This document shows, one piece after another, positions 34,534 through 47,400 of a stretch of DNA of 64,000 nt. Numbering within the stretch: the stretch's first letter is position 1; each line of letters opens with the position of its first letter. The stretch spans positions 36,897,501 to 36,961,500 of the forward strand of contig NC_091966.1 of NCBI RefSeq assembly GCF_036711975.1. Reading direction: 5' to 3'. The DNA is from Onthophagus taurus (taxonomy: Eukaryota; Arthropoda; Insecta; Coleoptera; Scarabaeidae). The notes beneath the pieces are model-generated. The model worked only from the letters and a program-made list of their open reading frames with translations. It ran no database searches and was not told where the DNA came from. Position numbers and translations under genes: made by a program.

Positions 34534-34679
34534 CACTGTGTTAATTAATTATCGTATCCGACGTCATTATTGCAAGTATGCAACCAATATCACAGTTTGC
34601 GTATTGCAATACCAATACTGTGATATTGGTTGCATACTTGCAATGATGACGTCGGATACGATAATTAATTAACACACTG
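34534..34679. mobile_element. 146-bp TA-flanked MITE, short form
   Basis: CACTGTGTTAATTAATTATC to GATAATTAATTAACACACTG, flanked by TA, and palindromic almost throughout (GCAAGTATGCAACCAATATC with its inverse). It is the compact relative of 30115-30672. Confidence 0.85.
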
Positions 34680-35039
34680 TACGTGTAATTTCACCTAGTT
34701 TAGTGAAAATAACTTTACTATTAAGTTTATCAGATTGATTTTGTGGGTGGCTATAAAATAAACAATTTGTAGGTTAGGTGTTGACTAGTTTAATAGGAAA
34801 ATGCATGCTTATCATTACTTGTGACGTCACATCGAAACTTTAATGTGATTTTTTAGTATGTTCTACACTTTTCCGCACGTCCTTTTTATTTTTAACGTGT
34901 CTTTTTGGTCATTTCACATTGATTAAAAAAATCATCGATTTTTAAGCCACATGATTCTTGAATTTTTCTAAAACAACTTTTATTTTAATATTATATTTAT
35001 ATAAATTGTTGTTACATAAAATTAATTAACTTCCTGAAA

Positions 35040-35720
35040 TCAATCTTAAACCGCTACAAACTTAAAATTCTTGAAAACCAATCTCTCTATAAAGCTAAAA
35101 AAGGAAATAGAACAGTTCGTTTCGAAGAAAAGAAAATATCCTCGGTGATTCAAGGAAAACCTCATCACCCGTAATAATATCATATATCAAGCACATAGGT
35201 GATGGTTTATTTTTGGCGATGTGATTCACACCCTCCAAAAACCAAAAATCAATTTTAACGATAAGATACCAAAAACCAGACGAAACTAAACATCCGGTGT
35301 TGACTTTCGGAAAGCTTATTTTAATAAAACAATGAAACCGAGTCGAGTCGAGCTTAATAAGAAAAATTTATGTCCACCCACGTTAGATCGCCACGAAAGT
35401 ATGTTATTTTATTCTCGATTTTTAAGGTTTTCCCCTCGAAATCTCGCCGAATTAAAGCGCTAAATCGATTTTAAAGGTCGAAATTGCGCTGGAATTATGT
35501 AAACAAATATCGAATAAAGTTCTAGTATCGACGAAAACGATAAGTTATCAGTATTGAGGCTATGATAACCACCTAAACTTACCTTATTGGTTCGGTTTAT
35601 CTTAACTAATCAATTTTATCGTAATATCACAACCGATTAATTAAACTTATCTTTCACATATCACGAACACAAACCGAGTCACACCTATCTTATCATTTTG
35701 CTCGGAACCAACTAAAAATG
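35040..35720 (-). promoter_or_regulatory. GATA-site-rich block upstream of integrin beta
   Basis: A block of more complex sequence contains several GATAAG/CTTATC-type sites (near 35260, 35540, 35567, 35600, 35650 and 35690) and CG-containing words, beside the candidate leader-exon donor at 35583. It is a plausible promoter or enhancer of the integrin gene. No coding frame is present. Confidence 0.4.
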
Positions 35721-37939
35721 GTGGATGATATTGGATGTATAGAGACATCTATCGAGGAAAATTGTTAAACACAAAACTTTAAATTATCAAAAGAATAATT
35801 GTTATAATACGTATTATTTTAAATTTTAACGCAATTTAGTTAATTTAATACAATAATTATTAGTTATAAAGTTTTTGAATAAATTAAATTTAAAAAATTT
35901 TGATTGTGTAATTTGGGTTGTCTACACACATAAGTATATCCTTCAAATTAATTTTAATTTATAATTGTTGTTTAAATAATTCATAAACAAATAGTTATAT
36001 GTTAATTTTGCATAAGAACAATATAATTGTTATATTTATTATCACAATATAATTATAACACGCTATTTATTTATGTGTTAACTGTATCGGGTATTCGCGG
36101 TTATAGAAAATAAGAAATTATATATAGCGCATTAAATCTTCATTAAATTTGCTTTAAAATATTCTTTATTTCATGATAACATCTCCATTCGTTCTTGAGA
36201 TACAATTTTTTTTAAATTTATATTTCATGACACAAAAAATAAGGGATGATGCATAATCCAACATCTTGGCTGCTTCGTTTTAATAATTTGTTGGGCACCT
36301 AATTCTTTCGCAGGAAGTGTTAAACATTGAAATTCGATTAGTGCCTTTTATTTTAGTAAAATGACGTAAGTTTTATTTGAAATGTTTCGAGAAAACGAGT
36401 AATTTTTTATTGAAAGGTTGAGTTTTAAAACCAAAAAACGATTTAAAACCGCTTGGCCCCGCCGTCTTTACATTTTTTGTTTATTCACCTCCAGTATTCC
36501 TTCTTCACATAATAAATTAAGGAGGGGATGTTTGGAAGTTGATTCGGTAATAACGCATTTTAGTTGATGTGCGGGCATTGAAGGGCGATAAAGCAGTTTA
36601 GAAAAATAAAATTTATTACTTGAATTAAGTGATAAATACGTGTTATATTTATACTAAGTGTTAGGCGATATTAGTGATGTGATATAGTTGAGATCATCGG
36701 ATTGCTATTTTATGGATGTTAAAAGGTATCGTATTAATTCATTTTTTTGTTCACAATAAATTAATTTATCTTTTCTTTCCAGCTTAGCTTCGAAGTAAAA
36801 TCCAAGGGAAAGCTTTAATTATCAACATTGCCAAAACATGAAATAATTTGAAATTGATTGTAAACCACTCCAAATAGTACTAGTATAATCTAATTCAAGC
36901 TTTTTAATGCGGGAGTCTCTTTTTTTTGTATCAATATGATTTCTTTGGGAATTTTTTGCTGTCAAATTATGTGGTATTTCAATTTAATCTTTTGCATATG
37001 TTTTCATGATATATTTACTCATTTAAAAAGTATTGTTTATAGATAATAATCTTTACATTGTCCCTCAACCAAGTTGGTGCGTGGATTGTCTAAGTTGCTG
37101 GTTGACACAATATCTATCCTTCAAATGATCTAAAACTCAAAAATCAAATGATGTTCTTTTCTATTTTCTATTTTGTTCTTCAAATCGATAAGTTTATTGC
37201 AAAAAGAAACATGTATATATCGTATCAGTTTCTCTTTAGATCATACGATAGAACGATGGTATCTGAAAGTGCAGTTCAAATTTCAAGTCAATCGAATGAG
37301 TAGTTTTTTAGGAATCGTGTTAACCAGATGTAACAAGGATGTTTCGAGAAAACTGCACTTACAGTTTCATGTACTACAATGTTATGTTGATTTAACGTTT
37401 ATAAGTTCTACATTCAGTCAGACGCAAGATTTGAGATATATAACATTAAAATCTGTCAAACCGTTCTTTAGTTATAGCGTGACTAACAATTAACAACATC
37501 TTACCATTATTTTACTATTTATTACCACCCTATTACCACTATTTCTCAGAAATTATTAAATTTTAGACGAACATCAGAGAGACAAAAAAGTTTTAGAATA
37601 GTTTTATCTATCTAACTGAATAGAATAAATTTAATCTAAATTTTTCCAATGTATTTATCATCTGCATAAAAAAATGTTAGCAAAAATGTAAAGGGGATAG
37701 TTACATTTAATAGTTTAGAAGGGTAGGTTGAAAGTACAAATAGGGTCAAAACGTGCCCTATTATGAGTTAAACATATTCCCCAAATTTCATTTTTCTAGC
37801 GTTTATGGTTTTTAAGAAAAAAAAATTAAACCAAAATTTTCCGCCATTTTTGGAGGGGTGTAGCTCCTTAGGGGAGCCGAAGTCGCCCATGGTTCACATA
37901 TCGAAGTACCCTTAAAATTCACTAAAGAATTTCGATTTG
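35721..37939. other. Intergenic, no feature recognised
   Basis: AT-rich sequence. The open frame at 37173-37493 (+) has no family signature and no supporting splice or homologous partner. Nothing supportable was seen. Confidence 0.5.
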
Positions 37940-38075
37940 GGCCCACTTTTACCACCTCTTGATAAATTTATCCGATAGATAATTACCATGGTTACAGCGG
38001 TTTTAAGCGCTCTCATTGGTTAAGAGCTCCAATTTATCTATCGGTTAAATTTATCAAGAGGTGGTAAAAGTGGGC
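37940..38075. mobile_element. Palindromic MITE, third family copy
   Basis: GGCCCACTTTTACCACCTC to its inverse, with the internal GGTTACAGCGGTTTTAAGCG segment also found in the copies at 3261-3446 and 7631-7816. Here the element is single rather than compound. Confidence 0.8.
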
Positions 38076-38099
38076 CTTAATGATTATCAAAAATTATTT

Positions 38100-38650
38100 C
38101 CCAATTATAATAATTATCAAAACTTGTTTCTTTCATTAGAATGTGTATATGTTACAGTTACAGCATTCATTCCGTGAATGTACACATTGTCTAGTCAATG
38201 CATACATTAACAAACTCATCTAGTTAATGTGTATATAAAATACGAAATGTAAACTTTTACTAGTTGATGTATACAATTACTAATGACGCCCAGTTAAAGG
38301 TTAAAGTAGGTTTACTAGTATATTACATAACGAAACTCAACCCAACCCAAAAAATGGTTACTATTATACTTACTTGCATCACATGCAATCCCTTCCATTA
38401 AATTATACCGTAAATTTTCTTTGTTATAACTTTTACTAACTTTAGCATATGCATACACTGCCTAGTTTATATACACATTCACTAGTAAATGTATACACTC
38501 TATGACTGGTAAATACTTTCACTAAAACGTTACGTTTATGTATACATTGACTGGCTAATGTGTTCATTAACTGAAATGCACGCTTTACCTGTAACATATG
38601 TAAGGCTTTGATATGAGCATTGACTATTTTATACCAGACTGCTAACCGCT
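38100..38650. repeat. Degenerate short repeats of an ACTAGT-AATGTATACA motif
   Basis: Words such as CTAGTCAATGCATACATT, CTAGTTAATGTGTATA, CTAGTTGATGTATACA and ACTAGTAAATGTATACAC recur irregularly about every 60-100 bp. The array is loose and its full unit cannot be defined by eye. Confidence 0.45.
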
Positions 38651-39340
38651 ACGTAAAAATTGGTAACGCGTAAAGTGTTATTTTTGGATTTGTCCGCTAT
38701 GGGGGCGCTGGTGGATTTTATAATAATAATGGATATGATTAAGAGATGGCAGCACTATTTTTGATTTATATTTCTTATATAAATCTCTTATAAACCCCTC
38801 TTATATTTTCTTGTACTAATAATAAAAATTGTTTAATATTTCTTTTTTAATTAATAAATAAAATTTTATTGTATGAAAACATTATACGTTTTCCGTAAAA
38901 ACCGGTTGTTTCTACAAGTTTATTTTCATTAAAAAATAATATTAATTTTTAGAGAATTTTTTTCAATACTTTGAACAATTTTAAGAGTTGTTCTATCTGG
39001 TTTTAAGTTAAGTACTTGGGGAAATCCCGAGATAACTGACAGATTGTTTCCACCAGTTTCTACGGAAAAAGTTGGTAAAGGCGGGCTTAACGTCGCAGGC
39101 GGAGTTTATTTTAGTTTATTTGCTTTAAATATCTATAATTATTATTTAAAACTAGTTATTAAACCTAAAATTATTGGTCTTTAATTGTAAACAAGCTTTA
39201 TCTTTTATTAATATTTTGAAATAATATAGTAATAAGGGGTTAAAAGGCACGGAAACAAAATATATTAAAAGGTCGAGCTTGAGCGGAGAGTAGAGGATTT
39301 CCATTAAAGTCCATCCTAAATAAAATATTGAAACATTTAT
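38651..39340. other. Intergenic, no gene
   Basis: AT-rich. Two stretches (38890-38920 and 39040-39100) share CCGTAAAAACCGG/CTACGGAAAAAG-like words facing each other and may be ends of a decayed element. Nothing firmer. Confidence 0.35.
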
Positions 39341-39440
39341 TATAGTACTTGAGGTAGAGGTACTTCAGATAGAGATACTTGAGGTAGTGATAGAGGCACT
39401 TGAGATAGAGATAGAGGTACTTGAGGTAGGGGTACTTGGC
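39341..39440. repeat. Short GAGGTACTTGAG microsatellite-like repeat
   Basis: GAGGTACTT and GATAGAGATACTTGAG variants alternate about seven times in 100 bp. Confidence 0.7.
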
Positions 39441-39649
39441 TAGATATACTTCAATGAAGTGGCGATCCAGTTCGCGTATCGTGTAGATCTAGCTTTATAC
39501 AAGCATATGTTGTTTCTTCTAAGAAGAAAACCTTTCGGAAGAAGAACGCATCCCTGGAAGAGCTAGAGGTCGAGCTAGAGAGATAAAGATAAATAAATAA
39601 ATAAACAAACAAAGATAAAATTATTCTTAATTTTTAAAATGTTACTTTC

Positions 39650-40750
39650 TTTGAAAAAAGTTGATGTCTTTTTTATGTATGACTCTTTATCCAACTCAAC
39701 GAGGCCTGCATTTTTGTCTCCCATGGTAACAATACGATTTTCTATTTTAATTTTATGTTTCAGATTTTTAATGATGCGAAGAATTAATTTAGTATGGAAA
39801 GATTTTATGTTGACGTTCTTATTCCCACTCGTTTTCCCTCACTCTTTCACCTTTATCATCTGGCGAACGTTCCTTATGACCTTCAGTCCCATTTCATCCC
39901 TCATCATGTTGACTCAAGTTATTTAATTTTAAAGGAAATTTTAACGTGTTAATTGTAAGTTTAAAAATTTTCTTTCTTTTTTGATTTCTTATATTTAGTT
40001 ATTATGGTTCTTTCTCTATAGGTTTGGTAATTTGTTTTGTCGTTAATTTTTAACATTTATTTTTAAACACTTTGAAAAACGAGATTTACGATGAATAGAA
40101 AAACGCCATTTTAATTTTTTGGATTTTTCAATTTACTCTTCAAGTTTTTTTACATTTGAATTTTTCGTAAACGGAATCTTTTTGAAGAAATACTCTGAAA
40201 CAATACTCTCTTCACTCTCGATGCTCCTACACCGACGGTAATTATATATATTTTTTATCTGTGTTTTTGTTATATCTGAATGTTCCTTAGTCCTGCCTGA
40301 AGAAGAACGATAATCGTTCGAAATCTTCGAAGATAGCACCGAAATAAAATATTTTCATCGTTTATACGACTTTTAATTTTTTTAGCAGCAAAAAACCATA
40401 CAACTTACCTGGAAAAAAACCACCAAATCGATAATAGAGGCATCTCCAATAGGCCCCGAGATCAAGAAAACCTTAATCCCTCGGGAAAAATCAAGCAGGT
40501 GCCCCAAACTCTATGGTCTGCCCAAAATCCCCTCCCTCAGGAAGGCTGCTCCGGATCGGGGACGGTGTAGGACCGTTTTCCAAATGGCTGACAAGTGCAG
40601 GGCGTCATCTCTCTTGTTGAAGGTACCGTTCTTCTCTATTTCGCTGGACTCGCGGATGAGTCTGGTGCTCCAATGTGGAACGTTGGCTATTTCCATATCT
40701 GAAGCTGCTAGTTTTCCATATATACATATACATAGAATAATCATGCAAAA
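39650..40750 (-). mobile_element. Penelope-like retroelement fragments (fossil)
   Basis: Two minus-strand fragments look like parts of Penelope-type reverse transcriptase elements: around 39650-39760 (an IVTMGDKNAGLVELDKESYI stretch, like the ADKG region) and 40511-40744 (STRLIRESSEIEKNGTFNKR, like the C-terminal region). A palindrome-containing tail, CCTGAAGAAGAACGATAATC, lies near 40293. The order of the pieces is not that of a single simple copy. Old, fragmentary and broken. Confidence 0.4.
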
Positions 40751-41155
40751 TAATTTGATATTAAAATAGTATTATTTAAGTGTTTGCCTAACCTATCCTT
40801 TGATATGGACTCCCCCGCTGATAGAATGAGAGTCATTCAGCTTGCGCATACTACATATCAATCCTATTATTCCACGTGGAAAATAACCATGATGCTCTGA
40901 TCTCAATGAGAGTTAGTACTTTCATGGAGGCATTGTCGTTAGCGAGGCTTCCAAACCCTCCAGCAAGCCTATGAAGTGGGTATAGTTGCATCATGGTTAT
41001 TTTCCACGTGGAACAATAGGATTGATATGCTGTATTCCCAAGCCGAATGACTCTCATTCTGTCAGCGGATGGAGTCAATATCAAAGTATAGGTTCGGCAA
41101 ACACTTAAATAATACTATTTTAATATTCAATTATTTTGCACGAATTTTCTATTTA
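40744..41155. repeat. ~410-bp hairpin, copy 1
   Basis: The stretch from TGCAAAATAATTTGATATTA is mirrored by the inverse ending TCAATTATTTTGCA. Both arms carry TTTAAGTGTTTGCC, AATGAGAGTCATTC and TATTCCACGTGGAAAATAAC. Only about 90 bp in the centre is unpaired. A lone arm fragment lies at 41258-41325. Confidence 0.88.
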
Positions 41156-41529
41156 TATGTACATATGGTACACTGGCTCAAGATATAGAAGTATTCAATA
41201 TATTTTCCACGAGGAATTATAATAAAAATTGCATATATACGTATAACTAAAATATTCGTGCAAAATAATTTGATATTAAAATACTATTATTTAAGTGTTT
41301 GCCTAACCTACCATTTAAATGACTCCACGTATCTATCGACTGGAAGTCTGGCCCCTAGTTAGAAAAAAAATAATTTTGATTAAATTCGCTATAACTAATG
41401 AACGGTTTGACCGATTTTAATGTTCTATATCTCAAACGAAAGCTTGCGTCTGGCTGAATAATTATGTGTCAAGTATATTGAACACTTCCATATCTGAATC
41501 TGCTAGTTTTCCATATGTATATGTAAATA

Positions 41530-41945
41530 GAATAATCATGCAAAATAATTTGATATTAAAATAGTATTATTTAAGTGTTTTTCCTAACCTATCCTTTGAT
41601 ATGGACTCCCCCGCTGATAGAATGGGAGTCATTCAGCTTGCGCATACTACATATCAATCCTATTATTCCACGTGGAAAATAACCATGATGCTCTGATCTC
41701 AATGAGAGTTAGTACTTTCATGGAGGCATTGTCGTTAGCGAGGCTTCCAAACCCTCCAGCATGCCTATGAAGTGGGTATAGTTGCATCATGGTTATTTTC
41801 CACGTGGAATAATAGGATTGATATGCTGTATGCCCAAGCCGAATGACTCTCATTCTGTCAGCGGAAGGAGTCGATATCAGAGGATAGGTTCGGCAAACAC
41901 TTAAATAATACTATTTTAATATTAAATAATTTTGCACGAATGTTC
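41530..41945. repeat. ~410-bp hairpin, copy 2
   Basis: A near-identical second copy about 785 bp downstream of the first, with the same arms, loop and flanks (TATGTACATATGGTACAC follows both). The pair therefore arose by duplication of the hairpin with its flanks. Confidence 0.88.
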
Positions 41946-41999
41946 TATTCATATGTACATATGGTACACTAGCTCAAGATATGGAAGTATTCAATATAT

Positions 42000-42925
42000 T
42001 TTCCACAAGGAATAATATTTTTAATATTTTAATAATAATATTTTATTTCTCCATTTTACAAAAAAGCATAGAGTGCGTCAATTTAACAATAATTACATTG
42101 TGATATAATACAAATTGAATTCAAACATTAAATTGGAAAAACATGTCAATGGTATATATCGGATTTTCCGTGACAATAGCTTTCAGTCTCCTCCGGAATC
42201 TTGGAACTGGCAGATTCTTTAAACATGATTCTTCTCTCGTTTGTGCCCATAGTTTAAGCTAGATTTACGCTAAGTTTTCTTTATTTATTCTCGTTTTCCT
42301 CACCATTACCGCTAATAAGAATTTTTTATTTTTATTTTTGTACCTAAATTAGTTTATGTAAGTAGTCGTTATTAGAGTATATGCGATAAGATAATTTATA
42401 ATAATTAGTATTGTAGCGTCTATGTTCGAATATATGCCTTAAATATTGTATTTTTTCTTTAATTTATTTAAATAGATTATATTTATTTATTTCTTTCATA
42501 ATTTGTTTCAATAGTAGATCCCACGGTTAGGCACGGAGGCCCTAGCGTTTGCTTTACATAACTTTTATTTTATTTAATTTTTTTTTCTTTAATAGATGCG
42601 TGCGCCAATTCACGCCCTCAAATCACTAAACAAGATACATTAAAAGACATTTCCACATTTAAATATTGTTATTATTTCCTTCAGTAAAATGTTTCTTAGT
42701 CCTACTTCATTTTGGTGCGTTTTTAAGATTCTTTCTAAGGAGAATTTTAAATAGTAACGATTGTATCTAAGTAACACCAATGAACTTTATGTATTAATTG
42801 TTAGCTATCGACCCTTAAACATTAAACCCTTGAGCAAAGTGAAAGCATTTTATTCCTCGGATAATGAGAGAAATGAAGAAAACTTTTTCAGATGCTATTT
42901 CTTTGATGTCATTTAGATACAGTGT
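42000..42925. other. Intergenic, no feature recognised
   Basis: AT-rich sequence without recognised coding, RNA or transposon signals. Confidence 0.45.
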
Positions 42926-43677
42926 ATATATATAATAATAATAATAATAATACACTTTATTGTACCAAAAACAAAATACAAATTGCAGAAAAAAAAAGAA
43001 AATTAAACATGAATTATTCTTTTTTGGTACAAACCACAAGGCGCCAATTCAGGAAGCCGAAGCTCCTGTTCTTCCATTGGAACCTCAACAAAATAAAGCC
43101 AAGTAAATTTGAGAATAAAGAGCACAATAAGAAACATAAAAAACAGAAACAATAAATTCGCATTTATAAGTACTGATTATGGCACCAATATCTAAGAATA
43201 TGTAACTAAAAATAAAATAAATAAAGTAAATAACCAAAAATAAATATATATATAATATAATAAAACTAAACAGTAAGCATCATAAAAAAAGCATAAAATG
43301 AATCTTGTAGCCAAATAAAAAAAAAGAAATGGATGAAACAAGAAAAAGCAAAAAAACAAGGGAAGCTATGACGCGTATCCAGCAGCACATTGAGATAAGG
43401 CAACACCTCGTCTCAATGCCTCAGTCTGTGAATCAAACATTCGTCTAAAAAGGCGAGACCTGAAAACCGAGACATTGGCCGTCCAATCCGATTCCATAAT
43501 GAGGTTATAGGACTTATAGATATGATAAGAGAAAGATCTTTGAAATAATGAAGTTCTATGGGCAGGTGGTACAATAAGACAACGCGTTCTCATTTGACGA
43601 GCATTTACATCCTTATTCCTAAATTTAATCTTTTTAAATAAATAATGCGGAGCTTGAGAGATCATCAACCTATGGTA

Positions 43678-43680
<3 letters not shown>
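42926..43680 (-). mobile_element. LINE 3' fragment with reverse-transcriptase C-terminus
   Basis: On the minus strand, 43366-43668 encodes CLIVPPAHRTSLFQRSFSYH, then IYKSYNLI and SVFRSRLFRRMF, the typical 'P.HRT..F..SF...A...WN.L' end of Jockey/CR1-type LINE proteins. A 3' untranslated region follows and ends at a (TTA)n run at 42926-42952. The 5' part is absent, as expected of a 5'-truncated LINE insertion. Confidence 0.7.

Positions 43681-43722
<42 letters not shown>
43681..43722. repeat. (AT)n microsatellite
   Basis: About 18 AT units following an A-run. Confidence 0.97.
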
Positions 43723-44401
43723 TGACGTCCTTTGAGGTCGGGGCTAATTGATCGTCTCTTTTCTTATTATGACTCTATCTCACTTATCTACATTTATTCT
43801 CTTTTTGAGAATAAACAGTGCGTGATGCAACCCAACATATACAGTTGCCGATTTTATACATATGGTTAGCAATCTGGAGTAGTATAATCAATGATATTAG
43901 ACAAAACTTATTATTATCCTGCATCTCATGCGAGAAGTTATAGCCGCAATCTTCGTTGTTCTAGAATAGCTTCAACATCAGGCAAAATCCTATCTTTTTC
44001 AAGACTAGTAGAGGAAATACAGTTGTAAGTGCTGAAGGGGAAGATATAGAGCCCGCAATAAAGGATTGTAATCGTCATATTAAGGTGATGAACGTTGCGC
44101 TAAAGGTAGCCAATACAAGTGGTGAGAAGCACCACATAACCACTTGTGCTACCAGTTGTCCAGAAGAAAATATTGATGAAAATACACTATCGTGTATAAG
44201 AGTACGTTATCATTTATCATGTACTAATTAATAGCTTAAATAGTTTATTCAATTACAATTACATTATTTTACTTACGGTGAATACAAAGAATCAAATGAT
44301 GCGTCCAGAACACAGTACTTACTACAACGGCATCAAGTTTAATTTTTAAACTGTGTTGCTTACACCAGTGATAAGGATTCAAAAATATTTGTATGCCGCT
44401 A
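43723..44401. other. 3' flank of the ionotropic receptor gene
   Basis: AT-rich. It includes the receptor's 3' untranslated region on the minus strand and a small imperfect palindrome (GGTAGCCAATACAAGTGGT with its inverse, about 44107-44155). No gene. Confidence 0.5.
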
Positions 44402-47400
44402 TTAATTTTGTTGCCAATAATATTCATAAAGAAAACAACAAAATGCTAATATTAGTCCTAAAGTCCATAAAGCAAAAGCACCTCCGACGTGATCAAATTT
44501 CAATGGTGTTATTTGCGCTTTAGGTGGTTGAGTGGAAAATTCAACTATCCTTTGAACGGTTTTGTCGGAATGTTTAATAACAGACTAAAATTAGATAATA
44601 TTTAAAAATTATTTCGTACTTTAATTTGATTTGTTTTACATGGTATTCCCAATATTGTACCAATCCACTTTGAGATATTTTCAATAATAAAGCATCCACC
44701 AAAGGTAATAAAACGGACCCTTTTCTAGTGTATAAAACAATAAATCCAGCATAAATATCTTCCTCTAAAATCCGCCTTTGTCTAGCTCCTTCGACACTTA
44801 TATAATCAGCCAAAGCAAAATTTCCTTCTTGTAAATGTTCAATAGCAAATGCAAATTCATCTTTGTTCAATTTCGATAAATTAGCTTCTCCGGTTATAAC
44901 GAAATTTTGAACTAATTTTTTATGAACCGCCTTAAAAAAATTAAATTTTATTTCCAACTAATTTTTTTTTGTTTAAATTACCGAATTGGAATCTGCAATC
45001 GATTCAACCCAAACAATATCAGTAGCGCCCCATTTAAAATCAGAATCAGCGAAATCTTTATTAGTTTTTAATATTCTTGTGTATCTTGGTATCGTCATGT
45101 TACTAGCAAGTCCGCTACTATAAATCGTCGCAACTATTAGACCAAGCGTAAGTAACAAAGCGTAAATAAATCTTGGTGTTAACTTATTCGGGATTGAAAC
45201 CACGTTTTGACTTAAAAAAATTGCCTCGGTTTGGAGAATTGAAATAATTACGTTTTCTCGTATATCAAATCGATTATTGTTGGAAAATAGAACTAAGAAG
45301 ATTGAGAGGAAAGAAAATATTAATGAGAAAACCCATGCGATCCACATTGATGTACTAAATGATATGAATGGGGTTAACCAACCACCTTCTAATCTACAAA
45401 AAAAAAATAAGTAACGAAAATCAATCGATGGTGATCTGGCAATAGCTGCTGATTAACTTTTTATACTGTTTTATTAGATCTACAGTGCGAGACAACATTT
45501 AACGAAACCAATATGTATATTAGGGTAAACGAGTGATTAAATAACAATAAGACGTTGATATCATATTGAAGAGGGGTAACTTTTACATTTTTTAGTACCT
45601 CTTTGTTTCAAAGGTTTTTGTTAAAAGCTGCTTATTATTACATAGCTGTGACCAAGCAGGAATTCACAACATCTTGAAAGATGGATTGAGGAGACTATGT
45701 CAGATAAAGGAAGATCCAGAGATCAAATTTTGGATCTAAGTTAATGTATGATCGTAACAATGAAGATTATTTTCCTTCTTATTATCTGTTTAGTAGCCGT
45801 AAGGGTGATTCACTTTCAGCAAGTGAATCTGAAAAATGTAAGGTAATGCATGAGGTAAGCGATAGCATTCAAAGAAACAATACCGCACATGAGTGAATGA
45901 AAAAATTGCGGAAAAATTGAATGAACCTGAACCTTAGCAAATAAAGCAAATAAATAGACGAAGTTTCAAAGTTTTGGCGAAATTCTAACCAATGAGTGCA
46001 AGCTTTCTTCTTCTTCACAAATCAACGCCTAACTATTTTTTATTGCTCCTGTTAAACTTGATATTTAACCCAATAGCGTTATGTTTATATCTAATCTATG
46101 AAGTTGTAATAAAATATTGTTACTAAGACGATGTGTTATCTGGAGCTGATTCTAGACCGCTACGTCCTTAAGACTTATATCATTGGTTTCAACTATGCTC
46201 CATGGTTTACGCATGATGCTAAACGTTGCTTGATTACTGATAATTAATACTGAATATGATTGCTGTTACAATGAATTTTGAAGTGTGGAAGCTTATGAAG
46301 TCTAAGCTGAAGATTATTCACCAGTGCAGCTTGTCTTGCCAATCTTGTGTGCCTCATACAGGTGCAAAAGAAAATATGATGTACAAAAGCAAAATATCAT
46401 AGGGAGTAGCAAATTATAAGGCGTAAAATCAAAGGATGAGGGTCCGAAATCCAACCATGATTATATAGGTAGGTGACATAGGTAGGAACAAAACAATATT
46501 CTACGTAATCTGTCTTGGGCTGACATAAAATATGATGCTGAGATAGGTACAGATATTAAAATATTAGGCAATAACTAATCATGAGACGTAAAAGCAAAAG
46601 ATGAAGGATAGAAACACAATCATGATCATTTATAAAAAGAAACATCATGCGTAGAAGATATATTGAACACAAATTAACAAATAATGATATTTAACTCAAT
46701 AATATTATGTCTATATCTAATCTATGAGGTTGCGATAAAAGATTGTTACTAAAACGATGTGTTATTTGGAACTGATTCTGTTATTTTGAATTAGGTGAGG
46801 AATTATTTAGGAACATTTACAGCATATTAGGCCGCTACGTCCTTAAGACTTATATCATTGGTGGTAACTATCCTCCATGGTTCACGTTTAGCATCATAAA
46901 CGTTGCTTGATGACTGCTAATTGATACTGAATATGATTGCTATTGCAATGAATTTAAAAGTTTGGAAGCTTATGAAGTCTAAGCTGAAGATTGTTCACCA
47001 GTGCAGTTTGTCTTGCCGAACTTGTTTACCTCATACCTTTGCCATCACCGTAACTACTACTATAGGCGTTTTAGGCAAGTATTCACTGCAAACGCACCAG
47101 TTTCTATAAGTAACAAACAAAAACGATTGGAAGATGTGTATGGAATTCTGTAAGGGATTTGTATGGAGTTACAAAATGGAGAAATTGAATTATTCAGTGC
47201 TATTAAAACCTCTAGAGAAATTAGAAGAAACTCTTATCTATACAAAGATATACAGTTACACACAATATTTTAAAGTTTGCGTAGTTACAAATATTAAGGT
47301 ACTCTGTTATGATCCCAATATGCAACACAAACTATGTTTTAGTGATGAGTTTCAAGATCTTCTTTCAAGTCTTAAGGTATTGACTCCAACTTCAAAATTT

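Larger units (their letters stand above)
33857..35583 (-). promoter_or_regulatory. Probable 5' leader intron of integrin beta
   Basis: A strong acceptor (TTATTTCATTAG, ending at 33858) abuts the integrin ATG. The best donor upstream on the same strand is AATAAG|GTAAGTTTAG at 35583/35582. A noncoding first exon ending at 35583 would give a 1.7-kb leader intron. It would contain the palindrome cluster at 33900-34455 and the MITE at 34534-34679. The donor choice is by consensus only. Confidence 0.45.

Noticed and set aside
39639-39926. + strand open frame
   Set aside because: The opposite strand shows better similarity to a Penelope-type reverse transcriptase fragment; the + frame is a shadow.
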